From Pseudofabraea citricarpa (taxonomy: Eukaryota > Ascomycota > Leotiomycetes > Helotiales > Dermateaceae), in NCBI GenBank assembly GCA_029641185.1, contig JAPWGK010000017.1, positions 310,001-374,000 on the forward strand: a stretch of DNA of 64,000 bases, given 5' to 3'. A model generated the notes under the pieces. It worked only from the letters and a program-made list of their open reading frames with translations, did no database searches and had not been told where the DNA came from. The first letter of the stretch is position 1. Every line of letters starts with the position of its first letter. This document shows, piece after piece, positions 14,154-24,486 of the stretch. The position numbers were made by a program, and so were the translations under genes.

Positions 14154-14711
14154 GATGATCAAAGTCTTGCTGAGATAGGCGACGGGTAAGAACTACCTGG
14201 GGTAGTCTTGAACTGAGGACCCTTCCATCTTCAATATCTTGTCTGTGGTTGTGTGTTCCTGAAGTGTTGTTGGTGGCAACTGTTTTGGTGCTTGGTCTCT
14301 CTGCTTTATGTTTCTCAGCGTGTGCCTTATGGGGTTTGTGAGTCAATATGTCAGAGTCACTAAGGCGGTCACTGATAGAGTCACACTGCTGCTTGAGTCA
14401 AGACAAAATCTAGACACAGAGATGTCAGCACAGATGACGCAACGCTCGCTAAAATTTTGAACCCCTTGTCACTCATGGTCTTCTTCGTCGACCGTATTGT
14501 TGAATTAACCAAGTTCCACCAAGCAAAGGATTTGCCAGTGCTCACAACGAACGACAGACAATTCCTTTGCGTACCGAGGGAATACGCTGGTGATAGAGCC
14601 CAATGTTCGTGTCACATATCTACGCCTACCAGGGAATTTCGGTTGCTGGCTTACGCCAATTGTAGCCTCGACCCCGACAGCCTCGACAGCCTCGATAGCC
14701 TTGCTGCAAAC
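14154..14711. promoter_or_regulatory. Bidirectional promoter between the F-box/WD and SPX-EXS genes
   Basis: 558 bp separate the two start codons, so both upstream regions must lie here. I see no CACGTG or other site I would name with confidence. An ATG at about 14475 on the + strand opens a frame that runs past the exporter start in another frame; whether it lies in the transcript is unknown. Confidence 0.55.
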
Positions 14712-17700
14712 ATGAAGTTTGCCAAAGAGCTCGAGCAAGACCTTGTGCCAGGTAAGTTCATTTCCGTCCTACCCAATGTCCCTTTATATAGCTAAATAGT
14801 TGTCCACCAGAATGGCGCGCCAAATATCTCGACTATAAGCAGGGAAAGAAAAAGGTGAAAGTCGTCGCGCGAGCTGTAGCACGAGCTACCGCAACTCCTC
14901 GAGTACCTGCTGCGCCGAATCTGGCTCCTCGCGACACGAGTATATATGGATCGACATCTCCTTTTGGGCCCAATGGCTCTTCGACTCAGCGCAGGTATAA
15001 TGGTGAGGCGGATGAGCCTGTTGCTTCTTTACAGAGGTCACCAGCTCCATTGGGCGCCGACTCTCGACCAGACACCGAGGAACAGGAAGAGGACCGCCTG
15101 AAAAGGCTCAAAAAGACACCACCCATGACAATTGCAAGACGTCCCGAGTCTCCCGATGCTTCTGCTACGCACTATGGCAGCTTTGTTCCTACGCCTCCAA
15201 AACACAAACCTCATCCTTTTGAGCTTCCAGACCCGGCTGTATCCACGGAAACGCCTTTGCAGAGTCCGTCTAAAGTAATAACCCAAGCAGACAAGCTATC
15301 GAGTTCGGTCCCAAACAATCGTGGGGCTCTTCAGCGCAGCCTGTCCATAGAGCAGTCTGGCAATGCTTATGAAGTTGGCCACACAACTCCTCCCCCAACA
15401 CGATCCGCCTTCGCATCCTTGCGCCCTCGAAAACCCCCGAGAAGCAACACCGCAGAGACCCAGAATCTTCGACCGTTTATCAGACGAATATTCTCGGTCA
15501 GTACGCCTCTTGCTCGCGCAGAGGCTGCTAAATTAGATATGGACATGGCAGTCATGGATCAAGTACGGATGCGACAGAAAGAATTCTTTTGGTGGATGGA
15601 TAAAGAACTCGAAAAGGTTGAAACGTTCTACAAATTGAAAGAAGATGAAGCTGGCGAGCGTCTTGCGATCCTGAGGGAACAGCTCCATGAAATGCGAAAT
15701 CGAAGAATCGAAGAGCTAGCTGACGGTCAACGTGATAAAACTCGAGACAATCATGATAGAGCTATCCTTGACTTCGGCGGCAAAAAATCAAAAACCAATC
15801 AAAGTGATGAAGATGCTCGACCAGGTTCAAGAGACCAGCTTAATGCATGGTTTGATCCAATAGAGAGGATCATAGGTGAAGCGAAAGCTAAAACCTTAGG
15901 ACCGCGAACGGGATCAAACTCTCAAGCACTTCAAAGCATGACTGCTTCACCAGAATTAAAATCTAAGCAACCGACGAGGGATAGAGGGACAGAGAGTGGC
16001 AGAGATTATGTACGGCGGAATCATGATGATGATGTTCCCTATCGCACAGCTAAGAGGAAACTCAAGCTTGCCTTGCAGGAATGTTACAGAAGCATGGAAC
16101 TACTTAAGTCATACGCCCTTCTCAATCGCACTGCTTTCCGCAAGATCAACAAAAAGTATGACAAAGCAGTGGACGCACATCCGCCTCTTAGATATATGTC
16201 AGAAAAGGTTAGCCAAGCCTGGTTCGTTAAAAGCGATGTCCTAGATGGCCATATTCATGCCGTCGAAGATCTCTATGCTAGATACTTTGAGCGTGGCAAT
16301 CACAAGATCGCTACTGGTAAGCTTCGCGGCTCAAGAGGCCGAGTTGGCGATAGATCAGGAAGTGCCTTTAGGAACGGATTACTTATTGGTCTTGGGGCAG
16401 TATTTATGATTCAAGGCATTGTTTATGGAGCACAACTACTATGGCATCCAGATCCAACTATTCGTATACAGACGAATTATCTTCTACAAATTTACGCCGG
16501 CTATTTCTTTGGTTTATATCTATTCTGCTGGTTCTGTCTCGACTGCAGCATTTGGTCTCGCAACAAGATCAACTACGCCTTTGTGTTCGAGTTTGACTCT
16601 CGAAACAAGCTTGATTGGCAAGAGCTTTCAGAATTTCCATCTTTCATTGTATTACTACTTGGCCTTTTTGTGTGGCTAAACTTCTCGCGTTACGGGGCGC
16701 CAGAAATGTTCATATACTACCCGGTAATTTTGGCTTTTGTTACGGTTGTAATAATTTTCATGCCTGCACCCATCCTTTACCATAAATCTAGGCGCTGGTT
16801 CGTTTATTCGCATTGGAGACTACTTTTAGCTGGTTTATACCCTGTGGAATTCCGGGATTTCTTTTTGGGAGACATGTACTGTTCTCTCACTTATTCAATG
16901 GCCAACATTGAGCTATTCTTCTGCCTCTATGCGACGTACTGGGGCAATCCACCGCAATGCAACTCGTCTCACTCTCGGCTCCTAGGATTTTTTACTACAC
17001 TTCCTAGCATATGGCGTGGTTTGCAATGCGTCCGACGTTATTACGATACCAGAGATGTCTTCCCGCATCTTGTCAATTGCGGCAAATACATCATGTCCAT
17101 TATGTTTTACATAACTCTGTCTATGTATCGTATCAACCGATCGAATGGCATGCTAGCCCTATTCGCTACGTTTGCAACCATCAATACTATATACTCGTCT
17201 ATCTGGGATCTACTTATGGATTGGTCTTTACTACAACCTCATGCCAAAAAACGGTATCTCCGTAATGTTAGAGGATTTAAACCTGCCTGGTGGTATTATA
17301 CTGCCATGATTTTAGATCCAATATTACGATGCAACTGGATATTTTACGCCATTTACACGCATGATTTACAACACAGTAGCATTGTATCTTTTCTTGTTGG
17401 ATTTTCAGAAATAACACGTCGTGGCATATGGACTCTTTTCCGTGTAGAAAACGAACACTGTTCTAATGTTGCCCGCTTTAAGGCATCTAGAGACGTACCA
17501 TTACCCTATAGTCTTGACAACGAGTCAAGTGAAACTCTTGAGCAGCAACAATCAGTACATCCGGAACCTGAACCTGTGCTCTCGCCACAACTCTCTCGGT
17601 ATCGTAGTCGTACTACAGGTGCACTCGAGGCACAAGACTCTCCGTCTGGTTCTTCTCTGCGTCGCCGTCCCACAATGGCACAACAATTAACAATGATCGT

Positions 17701-17926
17701 GGCTCAGGCACATACAAAAGACTTTGAAAAGAAGAGGAAGCCAGGGTCAGCAAAGAATGAAAACGTCGGCAACAAACAGATTGACGAACTCGATAGCGAT
17801 GGAAGAGGAAGTAGCGATGACGATGATGATGAAGAGCAGGATGCCCTTGATATGTTGGATGCTGGGGAGCTGCTCAGAAACGATAAGAGAAAGGAACCTG
17901 GTGGACCCAGTGATCGTGGACTTTAG
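14712..17926 (+). CDS. SYG1: SPX-EXS phosphate exporter, SYG1/XPR1 family
   Basis: Two exons, 14712-14751 and 14811-17926, give 1051 aa. The first exon encodes MKFAKELEQDLVP and the second continues with EWRAKYLDYKQGKKKVK, the canonical SPX start. The other SPX blocks are near residues 270-305 (EFFWWMDKELEKVE) and 425-465 (LLNRTAFRKINKKYDK). The KINKKYDK lysines match the inositol-pyrophosphate-binding cluster. Long disordered stretches separate the SPX blocks, as is usual in fungi. Membrane helices begin near residue 530. The EXS domain lies at about 670-890 (WRLLLAGLYPVEFRDFF and WRGLQCVRRYYDT). The C-terminus is acidic. XPR1 exports phosphate; yeast Syg1 was first linked to G-protein signalling. 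The role here is inferred from the family. Confidence 0.95.
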
Positions 17927-18287
17927 TTACAGAGACGCACTCCGTACTGAATATATCGCAATTTGCCTAACCTTAGAACAACCCTCGCTTGTACCAAGTG
18001 TTCATCGAACAGTTATAAGCACTGTCAAGTGCGAACAACTTAATCTAAGCTCCTTCGGATCTACATAAAGTCTATGCATGATAATCTTCTCTTGCAATAA
18101 AGAGCCTCTGTTATTTGAACACCATCCTTTGGGTTGATAGACTCGCTTACCTACTTAGGTAGGCTTTTGTGGCTCGGCCCGCTTAATGACGTTTAGACCT
18201 TGGGAACCTCAAGTCGTTGCTTCCAAAAGAATACTTTAGCTTCAACATTCTAGAAAGCATTCATGTGTGTTCCAGGGCTGTAGAAAG
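17927..18287. other. Intergenic, 361 bp
   Basis: It holds the 3' flank of the SPX-EXS gene and the promoter of the methyltransferase gene. It includes a short TACCTACTTAGGTAGG inverted repeat at about 18149-18164. Nothing else is recognised. Confidence 0.4.
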
Positions 18288-19046
18288 ATGTTCCATTTAC
18301 CTCGTCGCTCAATCCCGTACAATGCCAAGCAAGCTTCAATACTCTCAACACTAGCAGCGTTCATCACAACCACGACCATGTCACCTCAGATCAATCCTCT
18401 CCCACGATCTCTCTATCCCACAGAGTTGAAATTTCCAGAAGCATCTTTCAGACGAGAAAATGAACGTGACGATGCACAGTGGTATAGCGAGCCTAGATTC
18501 GTCCAACATATTGACGAGGGCTCCATCGAAGTATTATGCGCCTACTACCGTTCTCAAATCAAAGAATCAGACCGCATCATAGACCTCTGCTCGAGCTGGA
18601 CCTCACACTTCCCTGCGACTTTCAAACCCAAAAGCATGATTGGATACGGCATGAACGATGCCGAGATGAAAGTGAATAGACACCTGACCTCATACCACGT
18701 CAAAGACCTCAATAAACACCCATCGCTCTCGGAGATTGGCGATGGCGAGATCGATGTGGTTATCTGCAGCGTCTCGGTAGATTACCTCACGCAACCGCTT
18801 GGGATATTCAGAGAGATTGCTCGTTGTCTGAAGAAAGGTGGCACGGCGCATATGGCTTTTAGCAACCGCTGTTTCCCAACCAAGGTTATTGAACCCTGGA
18901 TGCGGATGGATGATCAGGAGAGGAGACGCTGGGTGGGAGGTTACTTTTGGGAGTCTGGCTTGTTCGAAGAAGTCGAAGAGGTTATCCTGAAGAAAGGAAG
19001 CTTCTATAACGATCCGATGTATGTTGTGCGAGCCACGAAGGTTTAA
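18288..19046 (+). CDS. Putative SAM-dependent methyltransferase
   Basis: A single exon from ATG 18288 gives 252 aa. A second in-frame ATG at 18379 would give a 222-aa form. Residues 1-30 (MFHLPRRSIPYNAKQ...) are basic, Ser/Thr-rich and acid-free, resembling a mitochondrial targeting sequence. The core has the class I methyltransferase order: motif I region RIIDLCSS near 103-110, then DVVICSVSVDYL, then REIARCLKKGG and AHMAFSNRCFPTK. Motif I lacks the usual GxGxG glycines (DLCSSW instead), so cofactor binding may be atypical. The fold assignment is from motif order. Substrate and activity are unknown. Confidence 0.72.
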   Translation: MFHLPRRSIPYNAKQASILSTLAAFITTTTMSPQINPLPRSLYPTELKFPEASFRRENERDDAQWYSEPRFVQHIDEGSIEVLCAYYRSQIKESDRIIDLCSSWTSHFPATFKPKSMIGYGMNDAEMKVNRHLTSYHVKDLNKHPSLSEIGDGEIDVVICSVSVDYLTQPLGIFREIARCLKKGGTAHMAFSNRCFPTKVIEPWMRMDDQERRRWVGGYFWESGLFEEVEEVILKKGSFYNDPMYVVRATKV

Positions 19047-20602
19047 GATGATGGGGTGCACAGACAGTAGTTTTGAGAGCCGCCATTGGCAATTTATATT
19101 ATCAGCTTTGGGGCGGCTTATGGTGGCTGGGGGTTCAGTAATCATTAGTAATTAAACATTCAATGTGATCAGGATCGACGAAGCACCATGCCTTCATGAG
19201 TGAGGTATCGATGGCTTTTCAAAGGCATACGTAGGCTAATGTCAACACTCTGCGGAGTCTCGATATTAAAGCAAAACAACTCATTCCGAGGACTCACATT
19301 TCGAAAGCTCTCGATACGTATACGAAGTCGCACCAGTTCTCACCTACATTGATTTTGTACGATATGTTATATTTGATAGCTTCCACGTGCCAGGTTTTGC
19401 ATTGATCCGTCTCAGCATTACATTTCATCGATTAGGCATTCAAGGCGTGATGTTAAAGGTAGGTATTAAGTAGCAGGTAGGTCAAGAATTATGTGTTTTA
19501 GCGACGAAAGCCGACCAACTTGCTTCAAGCAGCATATGGATGACACATCGTCACTCAACATATGATGTGAGTATTCATTTTAGCATTCCACAGTTCAGAA
19601 CAGAACAAAGATAGTATCTCATCGTTCTAGAAAGACAGACGTCAGGAGACCGGACCTAACTCATAAGCACCTAGATAAGAAGGCTGGATTGGACCTCTTA
19701 CCCCCTCTCCCCCTTTGACTGCTCACGTAAAAATCCGGCTCCACGCGCAGGCTTGACACCTTCTCGGTGTTTCTGGAAGACGGGAAGTGAAAAGGCACAG
19801 CAGTAAGAGATCAATCTCACCAAGACGGTCCCACTTCGCAACTTATCATCGCTTATTGCGAGCGGTCTGATCATGGGGTGAGGCAACCGACCTTCATAGT
19901 TTACGCCTACGCCGGCACAATTGAACCGAATATTCATGCCTTGTTCGAGACTTCTGCCGTTTGGAAAATCGCAACAATGGCTCTAGATGTCAAGCCCTAC
20001 GATTCTCCACCCGAAGGTAAAAAGTCGCCGAGTACCGATACTAGAAGCCATGGCAATAGATTCTCCACCCGAAGGTAAAAAGTCGCCGAGTACCGATACT
20101 AGAAGCCATGGCAATATACTCTCCACTACCTACAGAGAACCGGAAATTAAGGTGGCATTCAAATTTTAAGTTGTTATATTCGAATGTCTGGGTTTTTAAA
20201 TACAATCTCTTAGAACCTCTCAATGATGAGAGGCCAGTAGATCTCTGGGGTTTGGTTTTGTTTTATGTATACAGTCTGACCTCATTAAGGTGTACTTTCT
20301 TGTCCGTCCTCCTCTCTCATATTCTTCTCCAACTTGAGATTAACTATTTTTCATGTGTTTCGCTGGCTTGCATCGCTTAACTTGACTTTGCGTTGCTGCT
20401 GTTCATGCTCCTCGCTATGCTAAAACAAATTCACAAAAGAAAACTGCTCCCCTGACTAAGGCGAGATGGTAAAAAAGGCGAAAGGTATAAAATCTTCAAT
20501 CAAAGCACCAGGCCTGACGAATCTCGAGGAGGAATATATATATGTACACATAAAAAGGTGGGTTGATTCAAGAAGAAAATAACTCAGATCTCAATATGGG
20601 AT
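19047..20602. other. Intergenic, with a 58-bp tandem repeat
   Basis: It lies between the 3' ends of two convergent genes. Apart from the tandem duplication at 20001-20116 I see no coding or RNA gene. Short ORFs around 19878-20169 are created by the repeat itself. Confidence 0.45.
20001..20116. repeat. Two exact tandem copies of a 58-bp unit
   Basis: The unit begins GATTCTCCACCCGAAGG and ends GCCATGGCAATA. Copy 1 is 20001-20058 and copy 2 is 20059-20116, identical by eye. A decayed third start (TACTCTCCAC) follows at 20117. The period is not a multiple of three, so it does not encode a repeated peptide in one frame. Confidence 0.85.
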
Positions 20603-22437
20603 CTAATTATAGCCAACTGTTCTGTCCAAGATGCGACTTGGAACTCGAGTACCCCTCTCCATAGAGATCTCGTCGCCTGGATGGACGCGGAAAGCTGGAT
20701 CCTCGCTAGGATTTCGTTGATGCCGGATGGCCAAAGCAGCAGGGAGATTAGGCATGTTGGGTACTTCGGCCGCAATCTCTTGGCGTCTTTCGACACGATC
20801 ACTCTGTTGATTGACCCATGAGTTCACAGTGCGGTAGCGTGGTGCCGATTCAACTGAAGTAGCTGTGTAAATAGTGTCTCGCTGACCGATTGCAGGCGGA
20901 GGTTGTGCCCATGAAGATGTTGACTGACGGTAGCTTTGCCTTGATGTCCGAACTATCTGGGGCTCACCCGTGGTTGGTTCAGGTATGATAATCTGATCTC
21001 CAAATCCGGAAGAGAGAGACGAGAGAGAGCTCAAGTATTTTTGGTTCCTCTGATTCGGGTCATAAGTCCCACCACCTCCTCCATAGTATGCCTGCGTGGT
21101 GCCTTGTGTTGCATTCGAGGCCTGTCGGTGAAGTTCGCCCGATTGTTGAAGGTTGTAGTACGTCTGGCTTGGTGTTTGTAAGAAGGTTCGCTCTGGAGCT
21201 GGAGTCACGCCAAGTGGTGCTGGGTTATCGATCAAGGCTGAGCGTGCTTCTTCCTGGGGCCGGGGCTCCTTTTCACGAATATTTGCTGCCACTTGTGGAC
21301 TTTTAGGGGTGGGCACCTGGAAGGGCGCAAAGAAACCATCAAATGATCGCTGCTGGGTAAGGTTCTTCTCGTCCGTAACATATGGTGGAGGTACGTCATC
21401 ACCATTGTACATTCTACCACTAGACGAGGAATCCCTTCTGCTCAAGAATCCAAACGAGTTTCCAGGCTTCTTGCGGAATATGGCGAACATATCTTGCTTC
21501 TTGACCCTCATAAATAAGTAAACTGCGGCTGCTACAATAATGACTGCGCCTTTTATACAATATCAACAGATGTTTTACTTTTAGAGGTTGGAATACATAC
21601 CTAAAGTCCCTACTGCAATCAAGACATGTTCAGCTGTAGGTGATAGGTCACCATGTCGGCTGTGTGGTATCTCTGATGGGAAAGGTGAAGCGGTCGAAGT
21701 CGAAGCTGCGGCTTCCGTCTCCAATTGCGCTGTTGGAAATGTAGTTACTGTCGTCTCCTCGTAATCAGTTGTAGTAGTCCACTTTGTCGTGGGTGATGGT
21801 GGTGGTGGTGAATGGCCATCTGTGTTAACCCCCTTCCTCCCTTGGCTTGACGAGGGCTGCAAAGATGAAGCGAAAAGCGTTGTCTGGGGGAATGCTGTGG
21901 TGGTTGGAGATGCGGTAGTGAAGAATGACTAGATACTTGTTAGTATGCTACGGGCCCGTGCACCATTATTATACTGACTACTTTTGCTGAGGTGGAGGTA
22001 GCTTCGGGTTCGACAGGTGTTGGTGTAGATGTAGAAGTCGGGGAAGGCGGCTGGGCCACAGCTGGCATTGGGGTCGATTTTGGTTTTGGCGTGACTGAAG
22101 CAGTTGTAGGAACGGTAACTGTGGTGGCCTGGGCGGCTGGCGTCGTTATCTTCAGAACGGTCGACGTCGTTGATGATATCGCTCTCGGGGGCGGCGTTGA
22201 CGGCGATTGTGGAGGCGGAGGTCTATTCGGGGTAGAATCGACGTGCTTCTGACCGCTGCCTTTCTTTCCCTCCTCATCGTCACTCTCGTCCCCGCTCTCG
22301 CTCTCATCGTCGCGAACCGGTCCAGCAGCACCATCCCTTTTCCTCAGCCCAAGTTCATATGCCCATCGTTGCCGGCGCTCCAGGCTTGCGAGGTTGTTCC
22401 TCCGTAATTCCACAGTAGGTGCCATTGTCGTATTCAT
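20603..22437 (-). CDS. Ser/Thr/Pro-rich single-pass membrane protein, unknown function
   Basis: Three exons on the minus strand, about 21979-22437, 21601-21928 and 20603-21549, give about 578 aa. The first donor is ambiguous by one codon (exon end 21979 or 21982). The N-terminus has an acidic patch (about residues 43-57, DDESESGDESDDEEGKK), then a long Pro/Thr/Ser tract. One hydrophobic segment spans about residues 253-275 (HVLIAVGTLGAVIIVAAAVY), followed by basic residues (RVKKQ) and a roughly 300-residue Gln/Ser/Pro-rich tail with PPPY. The layout recalls fungal wall-stress or adhesion-type membrane proteins, with the charge pattern placing the tail in the cytosol. No signal peptide is visible at the chosen start, so either an upstream exon is missed or insertion is signal-anchor type. 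Family not recognised. Confidence 0.7.
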
Positions 22438-23489
22438 CCTCTACCAAATACTGCCCTACTCTCAAAGTTGGCTACCGCCAGGTCGTAGACGTGCCAAGCA
22501 TCCACGGTGGTTCTCCAGCCAAAATTCAAAGTATGTTGACACCGGTTCAAAAGTACATGACAAGTCCTGCTCGAGAAAGGAATGTCACGAACCAGTCGTG
22601 TACGGAATGTAAATATCGGTGTTTGTGGTGGTGAAAGAGAGGAAGATGAACGAACGAAGAGAAAGAGTGTATCAGAATCGAAGATCCCTCCCTACTACCG
22701 AAGAGAAGTAAGTGGAGCAAAAACCAAGAAATGCTTAGGACTTGCGAGGTTTATGAGAGGGCCACGGACCATAGCAGGCTAGTGAGGATCTGGATCTGGA
22801 TGCACGGAGGGATGTCTGATACAAGCGCAGAATGGGCTACCTCCAACGCGTATAGTGGATCATATCAAGTCGATACACTAGCAGATATGAGCCTGGGTCC
22901 AGAGTAAATGCCAGCCAGCTGAGCCAGGTCAGCCATGGGTAGAAAGGTTTCCACGACCGCATCCCTCCGTATCCGCACTTGCCACATGCTCATACCATGC
23001 TGTGCCGTCAAGATTGCGTTTGTGGCAGTCGAAGCCAGCGGGCTCGTCAGCGTAGCCACGATACCGATGGAGGGCAGCGTGTTTGCGACTGCGGTTGTCC
23101 TGGGACAACATATGCATTCGCTGATCTGAGACTTGGAAGCTGCTCGGAAGGGTGGACAGAAGGCCCTTACGATGCTGTCGTATAGCTCAGAACGGACTAA
23201 GGTCGGTATCGCCTTGTTGCAGATCATTGGCGGTGCTTGGGGGGCCCAGGGGAGCGCCAGGAGTAGGAGAAGAAGGTGAGGGCAGCTGGTGGACTGACAG
23301 CAGGGAGTGGGCGAGGGTTGACCAGGTGCAGCAAGGCTTAGTCTGAACAGGACCAGTAGGGGACTTGTCTGGGACGGGTGTCGAGTTTCGTGCATAGTGC
23401 CCCTGAGTTTCAAAACGGCAAAGGTGTCGTCCGTGCCTGAGCGTGCAAAGTTCACGGTGTAGCAGCAGCGCCCACATGCCGCCATGGTT

Positions 23490-23522
23490 CAGTCAGTCAG
23501 TCAGTCAGTCAGTCAGTCAGTC
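23490..23522. repeat. (CAGT)8 microsatellite
   Basis: Eight uninterrupted CAGT units plus one C. Confidence 0.95.
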
Positions 23523-24000
23523 GTGAGTCGCCGGCGCCGACCGACCAGAGTCAGTTCGTCGCTGAGATCATACCGTCCGAGTAGCAGAAGCATGGCCGAC
23601 ATGGCCAACTCTGGACGAGGGCGTCAATGCCACAGGTGTCAACTATGGGTCGAGGGGCTATAGCTGGTCGGATGGTGGAAGGCGATCACCACAAACAACC
23701 CATCCACAGCCCATTGCTCGTCTCATTGCCCAGCATGCTTGATTGCTCAGCCAAGCTGCGGCTTCGTACCTTGCGGCAAGTTGTCGCGAGCAGCAAGGCA
23801 GAATTGACGACAGCGAGCCACTTTGATCCGAATTCCATGCACAAGCCTTGACTCCCCGGCACGAGTTCTGCGCTGGACGGCAGTGTCGCTTTCATGCGAG
23901 GAGCAGGAGTGGTGGAGGAGTGGGAGCAGAAAGAGCAAGCAGTTCGTTGCTCCTCGTCGCCCAGAAACATCAGTTGAACTTGGGTTCATTGCGGCCGTTG

Positions 24001-24024
24001 GGCTGGCTGGCTGGCTGGCTGGCT
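24001..24024. repeat. (GGCT)6 microsatellite
   Basis: Six uninterrupted GGCT units, about 460 bp upstream of the acetyltransferase start. Confidence 0.95.
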
Positions 24025-24486
24025 CAAGGCTCACATCCGGCCTCAGTAAGCGTCATTACGCCATTAGGGCAAACCAATCGATCCCGCGTCAGTTGAATCG
24101 ACTTGTGCTGTGTTCGCAACTGCTGCTATATTGTGTATGTTGTGTATGTTGACGGATGCAGATGGCTACTTAATCCGAAAGGAAGGCCAAGTGACCAAGA
24201 CTAGTAAGTACCCAGGTACCCTCGACCTGCCAATTCCCTTATCGCACCGTAGTCACGTGCACTGCCCTCCACTGCCACTTCCTTCCGCGTCCTTTCGCTC
24301 TTTTTTACCTTTTGCCCTTCGCTCTTGGTCCTTCGTCCTCCAGGCATTATTGCGACCGTATTCTAGACTTCATCCTTTTAATTGTTTGCGTGACAGGCCG
24401 CATTGCCACATCAATTCGCAACCATTAACCTGGAATTCGGATATTTTTGCTGATCTCCGCCATCTACATGGCACACGGTCAAGAAG

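Larger units (their letters stand above)
22438..24486. other. 2 kb intergenic region with tetranucleotide repeats
   Basis: It lies between the divergently placed 20603-22437 gene and the acetyltransferase gene. It contains (CAGT)8 at 23490-23522, (GGCT)6 at 24001-24024 and a TGTGTATGT repeat near 24133-24150. CACGTG occurs at about 24255. ORFs here are overlapping and low-complexity; I accept none. Confidence 0.45.

Noticed and set aside
14154..14162. Extending the F-box protein to a TTG at 14162
   Set aside because: Only three extra codons and no ATG; the ATG at 14153 is preferred.
14457..14795. Plus-strand ORF overlapping the first exon of the SPX-EXS gene
   Set aside because: It reads exon 1 of the exporter in a different frame; the SPX start MKFAKELEQDLVP in the other frame is decisive.
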